NCBI GenBank assembly: GCA_905250075.1
Contig: CAJNOP010000716.1
Location: 23,056-87,055, forward strand
DNA from: Rotaria sp. Silwood1
Lineage: Eukaryota; Rotifera; Eurotatoria; Philodinida; Philodinidae
Length of the DNA: 64,000 nt
Direction: 5' to 3'
Shown: one piece after another, positions 45,401 to 57,874 of the stretch
How the letters are laid out: every line of letters begins with the position of its first letter
Position numbering within the stretch: the first letter of the stretch is position 1
Position numbers and translations under genes: made by a program
The notes under the pieces: model-generated
Told to the model about the DNA's origin: nothing
Databases searched by the model: none
Seen by the model: the letters and a program-made list of their open reading frames with translations, nothing else

Positions 45401-48388
45401 ATTACAGATGTGTTTATATTATTATATTGAAATAAAGTTTTTTTATCATTATTGTCAATTTGAATTTTTGCTGGGAATAAATCAAGAAAATTAAGTAATC
45501 TATCAATGATATTAATTAAAACGAATATAAAAAACAAAAAATATTACTTATTAGTTATTATTTTCAATGAATCATTCTCAACTTCAATTTGTCCTGTAAT
45601 ATTAACAAGTCGATTGATAATATTTAAGATATTATTTGCTTGTTCGATTGTAAATGAAGGTATAATAAGTAATTTTTCAATTGCAGCAGTCATTACTGAC
45701 ATAGAATCTAAATCAGTTATAAGATAATCCTTAAAATTTAATAAAAATTCATTTAATAATTCATTTTCATCATTTTCAGTTTCATTAAATCCAATAATTT
45801 TTGCAAAATATTTAAATCGTGTTTTATTAATTGGTTTAAGATCTACAAAAAAAAATCACATCCGACAAATAAATAATAAACTCAACAAAAACACACTAAC
45901 CGTCCATTTGACATATAACACCTAATGTTGGTTTAATACATGCAATATCATTTAATTTTCCTATTTCTTCATATGAACCATTATTATCTGAACGTGCAAT
46001 AATTTCTACACATTGTTCATCTTTTTGAAATTCACTATATGGACGATTATCTGGTTCACCTCTATTCCATACTGTAACTTTCTTTTTTGAATTGAAATTG
46101 ACATAAATTTATTTGAAAATCTTTTACAAAAGAAAAAAAATGAACAAACAACTAACCTTTTGTCCATCTGAATCCATGTAACATAAAAAAGTTGAATTAG
46201 CAAACGATGTTTCAAAATATTCATCATCACACTATTTATGAACAAAAAATAAAAATAAAAACTTATTTACTTTAGAAAATGTATGTGTCTTCAAGATTAT
46301 TTTGTGATTTATACACAAAAAAAATTTATTTGTTCATAAACACAAACAATGGTAGATTATTCCTTAGTTTACTTCAAAAGATTGATGTCTATATCTTCAA
46401 AATTAATAGTAACTACTGATTAACGAATGATCAATGGTAGGACCATGGTGGATACACACATACAAAGGAAACAAGACTCTTATAGATCTGACTTTATTGT
46501 AGTAGAAATTTTGAATTAACTCATAAATTCTATATTTTCTGGTTAGCTTAATTCTTGAGTATGAACAAAAAAAAATCGTAGGATTTTTTCATTTTCACCA
46601 AGTTAGATAAGATTACATAAGTATCATTCAATTTTTTCTTTGTTCGAAAGAACATGTCAGGATGCCGGATATGCCAAATTCCCTTTTGGAAATTAAACAT
46701 TATTATTATTACATTAAAAAGTACTTTTATAACTTGCATCACCATTTTTCGAGTGACATACCAAATTATATATATAAAATGTGAGGAGTCACAGATAATT
46801 TTGCGTTGCCAAATGAGTGTTTTTTTTATTGAATATCTCCTGAAAATTAAATTTTTAAGGACATCACTCGTTTCCGACTGTTAAAATTAAAATCTTTTCG
46901 ATTCTGGTTTGTCATTACTAATAGAGTTTTGAAGAACTAACAGAGAAAATTTGCGCTGCGATGATTATTCTTTGTATAGAAAATTCATCTAATGATAATA
47001 ACTATTGCTCATCCCAAATATGCTAAGAGCATGGACATCTAACACCACTGAACACAGTCAGTTTTCCAATACAGTTGAAACTTTTTTTAATTATCGTACC
47101 GTTGTTTTCATGTTTTTATTTGAGTGGAAAGAGATATCAAAAAGCCAAAACAATTTTGTTGGCACTTCAAACACTATCTATTGCCTGTACAAAAGAAACT
47201 TCGACTCTATCAAACTTTTTGTGAGTAAGAAAGTAGGACGATTTATAGTCTTTGTGACTCAGATACTTCCTAGGAGGAAATATTTGAAATCTATGACAAC
47301 TTTTACTCTACTCATTAATGTTTACCTATCGTGAAAATTTCAAATATTTTCGATAAGCTATTTTTTCTAAAATCCCAAAAAGGGAATTCTCTTAACAAGA
47401 TGTACATGTTAATATTGCGTGAGAAAATCAAGGTCAATCATATAACACGAGAACAAAATATAAGAGCTATGATTGATGAAATTATATGATTTAACATATG
47501 TGTAACTTAATATCAAAACTTACATTTGTTTCATTTTGTATCCATGTAATATTATTAGACCAAATCCATTTCGATAATGATAAACCATTTTCATCTGTAT
47601 ATCGTTTTAATCCAATATAATAACCTCTTGCTCGTGGACATTGTCCTTTACATGTTGTATTAACTAATATAATATTTATCTTTTATATTAATATAAATAT
47701 TCAAAATATGAATAATATCTTACACATATTCATTTGTTTTAGTTGTTCAAGTAAAAGAATATTATCAATAATAGCTAATTGTAATCCATATTGTTGACAT
47801 ATTTGTTCAGCTTGATCATATCGTACAATTTCTGTAATTCTTATATAACAAATACGTTGAAATTTTTTTGTAAATTTTATTGTTCTTAATGGCCATGATG
47901 GATATAATGGATTAATACAAGCTGATTGTTCTAAATATTTTCAATCTTGTTAAGAAATTTTTTTGATTATTTGTTTAATTATTTTTTTTTATATTACCAT
48001 TCTCTTGTTGACAATCCATTGTTTCTGTACAATATTGTTGACAAGCTGAAGATAATATATGATGACGTCGATAGATTTTTTGTTGTTGTTGATATTCATC
48101 ACGACATGACTAAAGATAAAATTTAAATTAAAATTAACAAAAAAAAAAAGGAAGATGATATTATTTACTTCACGTTTTGTTTCAATTATTTCTTTTGATT
48201 GTTCATATGTATTTTCAAAAGAAATTTTTGTTTTTAAAAAATTATTTGAATCTTTTCGATCTGTTTCATAGAATTCTATTTATATAAAAAGAAAAGTGTC
48301 AATTAAAAGTAATAGATTTTTTTGTTTTCTTCGTACTTGATTGTACTAATATTAAAGAATAAAATTGTAAAACGAACAATAAAATCAT
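42451..48388 (-). CDS. Adhesion G-protein-coupled receptor with N-terminal C-type lectin domain
   Basis: Thirteen exons, transcript order: 48388-48337, 48275-48169, 48109-47998, 47930-47724, 47663-47524, 46231-46157, 46081-45901, 45842-45548, 45499-45016, 44964-44812, 43670-43537, 43488-42974, 42914-42451. All GT-AG, in frame, 972 residues. Signal peptide MILLFVLQFYSLILVQS; C-type lectin domain about 95-291 (RYDQAEQICQQYGLQLAIID, KWIWSNNITW, WNRGEPDN, EQCVEI, LNDIACI...GVICQ); GAIN region about 292-560; GPS (CVYW...GSW...GCRF...CSCNHLTHYALRL) with cleavage site HL/T at 594-596; seven helices about 617-845; cytoplasmic tail rich in Ser/Thr. The lectin-like ligand arm, autoproteolytic GAIN and tethered-agonist start THYALRL indicate a cell-surface adhesion or mechanosensing receptor. 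Introns are mostly 50-75 bp, two exceed 1.1 kb. Confidence 0.94.
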
Positions 48389-51300
48389 TATAAGTTCAAA
48401 ATTCAAGAAGAAAAAAAAAGAACAAATGTAACAATGTAATCTATCCTCATCTCGTTGTTTTTTTTTTCTTCAATCTCATGGGTATTGTACTTTCTTTTTT
48501 CTTCTTGTCTAGTTAATACTTTTATATATATATATATTTGTTTTCCTCACTAATGAAAACTTATATTAATGTTTCTATAGGGAAATTAGTGTGTCTAATA
48601 TTCAAAAAGAAAATTTTACATTATAAGGTGTTGTTTTGTTCTTCATATTTCTAATCGTTAGATTTTCTAACGAGAAAAAAAGATATGTATACATATATCT
48701 ATATACAAGTGTGCGTAATAAATATTTGATGTTTTTATTTAGAATAGAAAAAAAATGGATAATTAAATTTTTTGTGTATTCGTTTTTGTTTTGGAATAAA
48801 ATAATATGAAATATTAAGTGAAGTTTCAAGATCAAAGTATTATTTTTGATCATTATTATGTTAGAATGAATTATAACATTGTATTATGACTGTGTATGTC
48901 ATGCAACAAGAATAATGAGTCTAATTTATTATTATTCAAACAAGTAAAAATAAAAAAAATTGATCAATAAGTAGAGAAGATCATGTCAAAATAGAGTTGT
49001 TTGAAAATATTGCTTTAGAATGTTGTATTTTATACATTTTTCAAAACTAAACATAAAAAACATTATCGATTTTAATATTTTATTTATTTCGATCAGAAAA
49101 ACTCATTCTACAATTTTCTAAACTAGCTAATTGTATCGAGCACCATTTTTCTGCAGGATGAGATCACTTTTAATGTAGTGTATAGTCGTTTCTGGGAACT
49201 TTAAAGATAAAAGCTGTACTACACATTTGGAAGATGCCGCTTTTTTTAGAATAGTCTTTATAAGCAAAAGTATCTTGTTTGACCAAGCGACATTTCAGCG
49301 GTTAATACTAGAACGACGGACATTGTAAGAAATCAATAAACAGTATCTCAATCAGTTGAAATACTATTTTATGACTCGAAGGCCTCCTCGTCTTCAGTAC
49401 CATCACTCTTCGTTCACTGAAAATATGGTCGCTGAAATGTTATGTCAACATTTGATTTCGCAAATGTACAGTATGGTCGATTTGTTCTCTTGTCGCGTCA
49501 CAACAACAACAACCTTCCTATCCATGCGTTTAAATTTGTCACTATTTAGAGCACATATAGACGCATAATTTTTAATGTTTTTTTTTCTTGAATATTTATG
49601 TAACTTTGGAGGTTAAATCACCATGAAGTTGAGCCGATTGAATAAATTTTCAGTAGAAGTATGAGTGGAAATGTCCCATCTCTTAAAGAGACAAGTGTGC
49701 ACTTTACAAACTGAGAGAATTGAAAAGAGCCGAAATAAGCTTAGTGTCTTCTCATAGAAATTTATGGAAATCCAATTAAAAAGAAAGACTTTCTTTCAAA
49801 AATTAAAATAAATAAACAAAACGAATGATAATAAGCCATTTACTGTAATCAAAATTGAGACTTGAATATGAAGGTGCGGATGTAAATGTGTATAGGTTTG
49901 ATTGATTAGAAAAACCACAACCATCGTCTTGAATTGAATATATCTTAAAGAACTAAAACTATCTTGATATTATTTTCTGATTCAATTGATAAAATACAAA
50001 CGACGAAGGAAAAACAATCATTTACAACTTCATTCATGATCAAAGAAGAGACTAATCTATCTGACAATTTTTTCTTTAAATATTTTCATACATTTTCTCT
50101 GATTAAAAGCAGTAATATAATTATAGCAGCATTTTTTGATGCCTTGTATTCCAACTAGTGATGCGCCACAATTCAAAAGCTGAACACGAAAGAACGAAAA
50201 GAAAAATTCTTTCAACTATAATGAATTTTCTTCCTGTACGAAATTACGGAATAATACATTTCCTGTCGGCATTGCTAAACGCTACTTCATAACTTTGTGC
50301 AGGAAGGAAAGAACAATTATGTCTTACTTTCATCATAGTCGTAAGAACTTCTTTCCCTTTTTCTCTTATGTAAGAGTTTTGGTCCATCACTAACTCCAGC
50401 AAAATACTACTTTCAATAAAGATTTTTACGAAAAAAGAAGCTCGTTAGTAAAATTTTATAACGGCAGAAAAAATGTTTCGCCCTGTAGGACAAAATAAGA
50501 CCACAGGCAGCTCTATTCTGATGACGGTTTCTATTTTTCATTTTCTTATTTTATCCTTACTGAAAACTTTCTATATTTTGGACTTCTTGTTTTGTTTCGA
50601 TATAGTGTTGAACTATTTAACAGTTGGAACTGATGTGATAAATTAAGTCGGAGAAATTTCTTCAGAAACACATAGGATTTCTGATAAATTATATGAAATT
50701 AATTAAAAATTATCCAATTATTTTAGCAGAAAGAAATCATCAGTTACGAAAAAAAAATAGTTTTTTCTCTTGCATGGGTCTGCTCATAAGAATAATCCCG
50801 ATTGTGCTGAGGTAATTAGAGAGATTTCGAATATCCATATGAAAAAGGACCTTCCATTCAGATTCAGAAATACTTTCAAACAAAAATATCTTACATGAAC
50901 TAATGCATACAATCAATATTCCAATACTCAATTTCATGATGATACTTCCACATTATTGCTGTGTCAATACCTTCTTTATCTATTTCTCTATACTCTTTAT
51001 CAAAAAATTTATACTTTCATGTGACGATTGATTTCAGATCCAACTCTTTGTTTTTCTAAGTCCAGAATTAATTTTCTTTCTGACTGAGTACATATATTTT
51101 TTTCGTAATAGTTTTATCAATCTGTATATAAACAAAAAAAAGATAGAAATAAGACACATATAGAATCATCTGTGTATTTTGATCAAAGAACATACAGACG
51201 AAAATGAAGAAAAAGAAAATTCGTGTTTGATCAAGTGTAGGGTGTGGATGTGGGCATTTTTCTTGCACACCACATCCACACTGTTCATCATGGTCCATCT

Positions 51301-51864
51301 ATTTTGACCTTCTCTCTCTCTCTATTGTTATTTCATTCTTTTCTCATTGGTTATCGCTCTATTGCCAACATATATATGAATACGTTCATTATTTCTGTTA
51401 AGGGAAGAGATGAATCTCGTCTCACTCTTTCATTCTTCGATGTTTTATTCTTCCTTGTATCCATCTCATCTTTATCTATTCTCTCTGGGCTATTTGTTTT
51501 TTTTTCTCTTTGCGATGGGCACAACTGGACGAGTATGCAGAGATGGAGAGGATGAGCGATAGAATGAGAGAATAAAGAGAGAAAGGAGAGTGTAAGGCGG
51601 TGATCATCTCACTGTTCCGACAGTCAAATAGTGAGTCTCGGATTTAGTGAGTTTATTTTTCGGGTATGCATGCGAGGGTATGATTGTATGAATATTCATT
51701 TCAGCTTAAAGTCTGAACTAATGACAAGTGATCTTCTTTCATGATAGTTCACTTTTTTCCAAAGTAAAAATAAAAAAGACTAATTGCTGAAATGAGATTT
51801 GTTAAATCAGCGTTAATAGACATACGAAATCATTCTCGATATTCCATTCTAGATTTTGTTGATC
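48389..51864. other. Intergenic stretch between the GPCR and F-box genes
   Basis: Divergent promoters of the two flanking genes must lie here. No recognisable gene; a TGTGGG-like hairpin at 51236-51281, and a GAGA-rich tract at 51541-51590 near the F-box gene. Confidence 0.5.
51236..51281. repeat. TGTGGG-like hairpin with perfect 12-bp arms
   Basis: GTGTGGATGTGG (51242-51253) and its exact reverse complement CCACATCCACAC (51270-51281) are separated by 16 bp. A further TGTAGG lies just left. Located about 0.6 kb upstream of the F-box start. Confidence 0.8.
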
Positions 51865-53619
51865 ATGCAGACGCAACTGGAATCATTGGCGAATGAAACA
51901 TTGCTCGATCTATTCGAATTCGTCTCACCATTGGATCTATTTCGTGCCTTTTATGGGCTCAATTATCGTTTGAATACATTAATTCTCGGCCATTTTCGAA
52001 CATATCGTTTTGATTTTCGTTCAATATCAAGAGAAGATTTCGACGTAATCTGTCGCGTTTATTTTCCATTAATCATTGATCGAATTATTTATCTTCGTCT
52101 CTCAGATGATGGCGATACACCAAGACAATCGTTTGATTTTTTTGTTCGTAATTTCAATTTAAATCGATTTACATATTTGCAATTTCTCACTTTCTATTCT
52201 ATTGATTCTCATCCAAAACTCAATGAATTCTTTTTTATCGAAATACATCATCTTCATTATTTGACACATCTCAAATTTGTTGATTGCCGTATTGAATGCG
52301 TCAACAATGAATATTCAATTAAGTTAATTAATCAACTTTGGAGTCTTTCCAAATTAATATATTGTTATTGGGATGTAATGTTATATCGTAGTGAACCTTT
52401 TGCTATTCCGACAATTGTTTCATCCTCATTACAACATCTCTATATTCATCATATTACATGGAAATTCGATAAATTGGTTTGTCTAATGGAAAAAACACCT
52501 TATCTTCAATATTTTTCTACGACAGCCAAATTTTCTTATGGAAGTGATGTTGATGATCATGCTGATAAAATGCCGCCATCATCTATGAATTTAGCGATGA
52601 AAAAACTTAAACTCTGTGGAATTTCTTCACCACGAATAATGATCAATACTTTATATAGAATGTCGAATTTATCTTATTTAAATATTCAAACATTTTGTAT
52701 TTATCTCGATGGACATCAATGGAAAGAGATTATTATTAACTATTTACCAAAATTGAAAATATTTCGTTCAATTATGTCTTTTGAACTTGATCATATAATT
52801 AATAAAGAAAATCAAATCGATCAATTACTCGATACATATTGTACTTCATTTTGGATTGAAGAACATCAATGGTATATGGGATGTCTTTGGAACAGTTCCA
52901 ATGATGATCGATCGATTTGTTTGTATTCATTACCATTTCGTTTTCAATATTATTCTAACAAAATTTCTCAAGGTGAATGTCGAACAAAATCGACATATTT
53001 ACCAAATATCAAATATTCTTATGATCATGTTCGTAATTTAAGTTATAATTCTTCTCTTTTTACAAATACAGAATTTTCAAATGTTGAATTAAATCATATT
53101 GAAAACCTTGGTCTTACATTACCATTCGATGATCGATTTTTGTCTGTATTTCCAAATTTTGATAATTTATTATCATTAGGATTATGTCTTTCGGATGATT
53201 ATCCATTTCAATTGCAATTATTACTCGACAAAGCACCTCGTCTTGTTTCATTAGAATTTGAATTATGGTCCACAAAAGAAATGCCTCCTTTCAATCTGAC
53301 AAATGCATCAATTCGACGTCTTGACTTAGAAGGACATGATAAATTACGTCGTCGTCATTGTTTCAATCATCAACAATGTATAGCATTGTGTAATTCACCT
53401 TTAGGTATTCAATGTCAAGTACTTCGTATTAAAGTCAACGATTTATTGAGCATACTTGTACTTGTACATACAATGATTAATCTTCGAACATTATATGTTC
53501 AATATGAACGTGATTCACGAAGTCATCAACCGGATCTTGTCGACTTGTTACAACATCATGTACCGTCGACAGCGATTGTAAAACGAAGATGCTACGGACA
53601 ATTTGTTATTCGATTATAA
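51865..53619 (+). CDS. F-box protein with leucine-rich-repeat-like region
   Basis: Single exon, 584 residues from the first ATG at 51865; the frame opens slightly upstream, without an ATG. An F-box lies at the N terminus: LESLANETLLDLFEFVSPLD followed by LFRAFYGLNYRLNTLI. The rest carries irregular leucine-rich repeats (YLQFLTFYSID, LTHLKFVDCRI, NLSYLNIQTF, NLLSLGLCLSDD, LVSLEFELW, NLRTLYVQYERD). F-box proteins recruit substrates to SCF ubiquitin ligases through Skp1. This layout is typical of a large expanded family I associate with bdelloid rotifers. A TTCTAG acceptor-like site ends 13 bp before the ATG; poly(A) signals AATAAA start at 53628. Confidence 0.9.
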   Translation: MQTQLESLANETLLDLFEFVSPLDLFRAFYGLNYRLNTLILGHFRTYRFDFRSISREDFDVICRVYFPLIIDRIIYLRLSDDGDTPRQSFDFFVRNFNLNRFTYLQFLTFYSIDSHPKLNEFFFIEIHHLHYLTHLKFVDCRIECVNNEYSIKLINQLWSLSKLIYCYWDVMLYRSEPFAIPTIVSSSLQHLYIHHITWKFDKLVCLMEKTPYLQYFSTTAKFSYGSDVDDHADKMPPSSMNLAMKKLKLCGISSPRIMINTLYRMSNLSYLNIQTFCIYLDGHQWKEIIINYLPKLKIFRSIMSFELDHIINKENQIDQLLDTYCTSFWIEEHQWYMGCLWNSSNDDRSICLYSLPFRFQYYSNKISQGECRTKSTYLPNIKYSYDHVRNLSYNSSLFTNTEFSNVELNHIENLGLTLPFDDRFLSVFPNFDNLLSLGLCLSDDYPFQLQLLLDKAPRLVSLEFELWSTKEMPPFNLTNASIRRLDLEGHDKLRRRHCFNHQQCIALCNSPLGIQCQVLRIKVNDLLSILVLVHTMINLRTLYVQYERDSRSHQPDLVDLLQHHVPSTAIVKRRCYGQFVIRL

Positions 53620-54022
53620 ATTTGTTAAATAAAATAAATAAAGATCTTTGAACAAATGTTTCAGTATTTCGATTGTTTGAGTTGAATAGTCCTAATGAAA
53701 GAAATTTGGAATTGTACGAAATTCTACTCAGTATTATTATAGAGTTTTATCCAAAATTATCCGATGATAGATCAACTGATCAGATGCATTCTTATTTCAA
53801 ATGAGCCGAAGTTACTTGGTCGAAATTTTCTTTTCACTACTGCATTTGATCAAAAATAACGAAATCATTAAAACTTTTTTATTTTTGTTTTGAAATCATA
53901 ATTACATATAGATGTTATCATATATTCATCACTGAGGTTTTTTCGATATAATAACTGCTAAACAGAAGTACCCGGGCAGACAACAAAACGGCAAAAACGG
54001 CGTTTAAACGTCTCAACATCTG

Positions 54023-54179
54023 AACTATTTAAACAGTGTCATTAGTCGCCAAAAACGCGTTAAAACAGTTTATGAAAAATTAACTTTTAACACGTTTTAC
54101 ATGTTTAAACGCTTGGAGTCATTGAAATTGTAACTGTTTTAACGTGTTTTTGGCGACTAATGACACTGTTTAAACAGTT
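54023..54179. repeat. Inverted repeat with 48-bp arms
   Basis: 54023-54070 and 54132-54179 are reverse complements with two mismatches in 48 positions. The arm contains AAACAGTGTCATTAGTCGCC and AACGCGTT. The 61-bp loop is itself rich in AAACG/CGTTT motifs. Confidence 0.9.
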
Positions 54180-54260
54180 GAAATAATTTCCCTTGTCACG
54201 CCTCTTAATGATCAACAAACGTTTCATCTAAACAATGAAGTATCAATAATTTATAACTAA

Positions 54261-54732
54261 ATTTTCTTCTCATTGATAAACTGATCGATTATATTCAAAT
54301 TATCATTAGATTAATGTTAAATTGACATATGTTTATAGTTTATACTTTGAAAACAGTGCAGAGAATTTATCTCTCATCAGTTCGTTTCTTTTTATGTTAA
54401 GAGTAAGTGTATATTTTACTATTTACTTATTGATATTTTTTTCTTTTTGTTTTTTTTTTCAATAGTGGAAAGAAAGATAAAACATGTAGGTTTAATCGAA
54501 CAGCATTAAAACGTTGTCATACCATTCCACTATTAGAAAAAAAACAAAAAGAAAAAAATACCAACAAGTAAATAGTAAAATGTAAACTTACTCTTAACAT
54601 AAAACGAAACGAACTGACGAGATAAATTCTCTGCACTGTTTTCAAAGCATAAACTATAAACATATGTCAATTTAACATTAATCTAACGATAATCTGAATA
54701 TAATCGATCAGTTTATCAACGAGAAGAAAACT
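54261..54732. repeat. Long palindrome with about 210-bp arms
   Basis: 54261-54470 pairs with 54525-54732, with about a dozen differences by eye and a 54-bp loop. Shared blocks include TTGATAAACTGATCGATTAT, GTTAAATTGACATATGTTTA, AAAACAGTGCAGAGAATTTA and TTATGTTAAGAGTAAGT. It would form a very stable cruciform or long hairpin RNA. Confidence 0.92.
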
Positions 54733-57403
54733 GAATTATTTCCATTCATGTTTCAAATAAGTGACGGATAAGATAGACTGATGAATAAATTTAAAATAGT
54801 ACGACTAACACAGGAATTGATGAAAAGGCAAAGCACGGACTATCTAACCAGCTTCTAATATTAGGAAAACTACAATCGGAACTACTATGGTAGACAGATG
54901 TTCTTTTCAAGTAGCATTAATAAATTTAACTTCATTTCGATCAACTTCTAAAATATCAAAGTACGGAGATATGATATAACTAGAAATGTCATCAACGCAC
55001 TACGAAATCTCATAATTATAGTATGTATTAAGTCGGTCGCGAAATTGATTAAGCCACAACTATGCATCAGAGTGCTATCTGCTTTTTCCTGTAGTGACGA
55101 TATTTCTTTTAAAGCTCATTCATATTTCGATGACTTAAGATTCCCTTTTCATCGAGTAGAAAACTAAACTGTTTCAAACGTCTCATATGTCACACGTATT
55201 CGTGATGAACATTCTAAATGAAACATTTCAAGTGAGGAATATTTAATGGACCCTGCTATGTTTATCGTATGCGAGCGACTCTGCTAGTTGGATTGTCATA
55301 AGTATCGTACATGTTATGTCTAAGTCAACACTAACCTAGTCAATATTGAAGTATTTTTCACAGAAACTCACTATTAATAGCAATGCAGTAAGTGCCCTAT
55401 TCTTTCTCTCGTTCTGAGTGATTTCCGCAGAAAAGAACTTATCTAATTCGAATATATCCAGTCTTACACAAAAGAAGTATGTGCCATTACATATAGTGAA
55501 TTTAACATTAATTTTAAGTATACGTTAGAAATAAAATGGCCTACTCAGTTAGGCAACTACTCTGTGAACGAAACAGAACACAAATGAATTCCAAATGAAA
55601 AGAACAGACGAATAATCGGACGAGAGAGTGGTAAAAGAATGACCTCTTTTTTCCTTTTTCTGTGAACTGGACGGACGGAAAGAAAAGACAGGATGGAAAA
55701 AATTCCTTGCAAATGCGGACTGATGATAACTTTGTTTCTATGTGACGATGATAACTAGATGAAATGTACAATAGTCAAGTTTTGAAACTTTTATTGAAAC
55801 AGCTAAACTCTATGTCATTTTTTAATTATAACCTATATGAGAACAGGATAACTTGTTTATCTTGGTTAAACATGATTGTTGCCCATACGTACTTGCACTT
55901 TTAAAAGAGAAATAGAGAAGATTATGATTATCATATAATCTAAGAAGGAAGGAATCGTTTATGTTGTTAGTATGATATACTAACATGTAATAACATTAAT
56001 GATGATTTCCCCCTTCCATTTAGTTTCTGAGCGTTAACAATATTTGTCTGCACTTATTATAATTCACAAAATACAACTGAGCTAGAATTAATCTTCTTAA
56101 ATGTGCAGTAAAATAAACCAATATTGGTTAAGATGATGTTATAATATTCATTGAACAAATCACTATAACGTTAATTGTCTACACGCTGATTGTTAAAGAT
56201 ATTCAGCATGAGATGTGCTGCACGCCTATTTCTGTTAAGCAAATCAGTTTATGGCAGTTACTCTGCGGCAAATCAAAGATAAGCCTTGTTACATTCTCAT
56301 CAGATATTAACACCGAACAATATTTGTCTTAACGGTTTTCAATTGACAGTGGAATATTGCTGAGTAGATACACTGGCAATACATCAATATAGAATATGTA
56401 AACTCACTACGCGAAGTATTTTCAGTAAGATCGTTATACTGCTATCAATTTTGACTTTGACTTAATGACAATAAAAAAATTTTCTTGATTTAAAATTTCT
56501 GTTTGCTAATAATAAATATCGGACCTGATTCTTTGCTGTTTATTAGGAAAAGATACATGTTCTAACCATTAGTTGCGTGTTACTTATAAACAACGAATTG
56601 TAAAACTTATTACTTACTAGAAAGTAACCAGACTGATTACTCACTATGTTGTGTTACATGATTTAGATACATTCAAACAGGTATAACTATTACAGAATAG
56701 TTAAATTAAAAATTTACTACTCATTAGTAACAGATTAGTAGCGCAGACTATCACCTACTAACAACTAGTTAGTAACGATGCACATGATTTACTGACAGCA
56801 TAATAATAAAATTTTTGTAGTTTTGATTGTTTTTTTGGTAATCGAAGCAAAACGGAAAAATACTGTTAAAACGTTTTTTTTTCGAAAAAAAACACGAAAT
56901 TGGGGCGTTTTTAATGGTTTTGTCAAATTTAGTTGAAAATAAACTGTAAAAACGATTTAAAAGTGAAAAAATCAGTAGTAAACGCGTTTAAACCAGTTAA
57001 AACGGTGTAAACGCTTTTTTAACGCGTTTAAACGCCTTTCTGGCCGTTTATTGTCTGCCTGGGTATACCCTTACATCAAGAGCGTTACAATGTAGCGTAT
57101 CATGCGCTTTAGAGAATCTTGAAACGAACGAAAAAATTACATCAATCAATAGTCGAAATGGTTTTACGTTCTCACAACTAAAGTAAAATAGTTAAAAGTA
57201 TTGAATCTACCGAACAGATTACGCGAATACAAAAAGTGCAATTCATGTCCCTATCCATAATATCACAATGATCGGAACATATGTTAGCCACGGAAAAAAC
57301 CAAATCCATGAAATACATAAAAAATATAACCGATGAAATATATGATATTGATAAAATTTGAACACTATAGATTAGATCAAATAAAATAACCGATGGGATC
57401 AGC

Positions 57404-57638
57404 AGTGTCACATATCCAAGATTTTGGAGATGCCACCACGTCTTCCGCGGGAGATGCCGCATCTCGCGCGAGAGATGCGGGTGTGGGTGTGGGGGATGCG
57501 CATCTCTAAAGGAGATCTTACATCTCCAGTGGTGAATGACCATATCTCTCGAGTGTGGGTGTCGCGTCTACCGCTGGAGACGCGGCATCTCCCACGGGAG
57601 ATGTGGTGGCATCTCCAAAATCTTGGATATGTGACACT
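57404..57638. mobile_element. 235-bp MITE carrying TGTGGG-like motifs in its core
   Basis: AGTGTCACATATCCAAGATT at the left end is repeated exactly in inverted form at the right end. The inverted repeat continues through GGAGATGCCACCAC for roughly 55 bp (57404-57460 against 57583-57638). The core has GATGCGGGTGTGGGTGTGGG and GAGTGTGGGTGTC, plus repeated GGAGAT/ATCTCC motifs. GC content is far above the flanks. Short frames in it are by-products of the repeat. Confidence 0.88.
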
Positions 57639-57811
57639 ACTCGATGGAATATATGACATTGATGAAAAAGGAAAAGTTTGTGAAGTAGATGAAATAATAC
57701 TAGCAATGAAATACAACAAATCTACGGAATAGATAAAATAACACTGTCGATCCGATAGACTATACTGACGGAACAAAAGAAATTCATGAAACGGATAAGA
57801 ATAGAAAGTAA

Positions 57812-57874
57812 TGGGTGTGGGTGTGGTATAATAAGATAACACTCGCACCAACATCCCACACCAGTCTCCACATC
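57812..57874. repeat. TGTGGG-like G-block/C-block hairpin
   Basis: TGGGTGTGGGTGTGG (57812-57826) is followed after about 20 bp by a C-rich block with CGCACCAACATCCCACACC and CTCCACATCC. G-rich strand first, as in the other cases. Confidence 0.7.

Larger units (their letters stand above)
53969..57065. mobile_element. 3.1-kb terminal-inverted-repeat element built of nested palindromes
   Basis: The left end TACCCGGGCAGACAACAAAA and the inverted right end TACCCAGGCAGACAATAAAC match, each followed by GGC.....GGCGTTTAAACG. GTTTAAAC and AAACGCGTTT motifs crowd both termini (53990-54180 and 56860-57050). The left part holds two large palindromes (54023-54179 and 54261-54732). The 55-56.8 kb interior shows no transposase frame. 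A target duplication is not clear. The superfamily is not assigned; non-autonomous. Confidence 0.75.

Noticed and set aside
46006-46245. 79-residue minus-strand frame in the GPCR locus
   Set aside because: Reads across intron 6 in the wrong frame; splicing to 46081 gives the lectin sequence instead.
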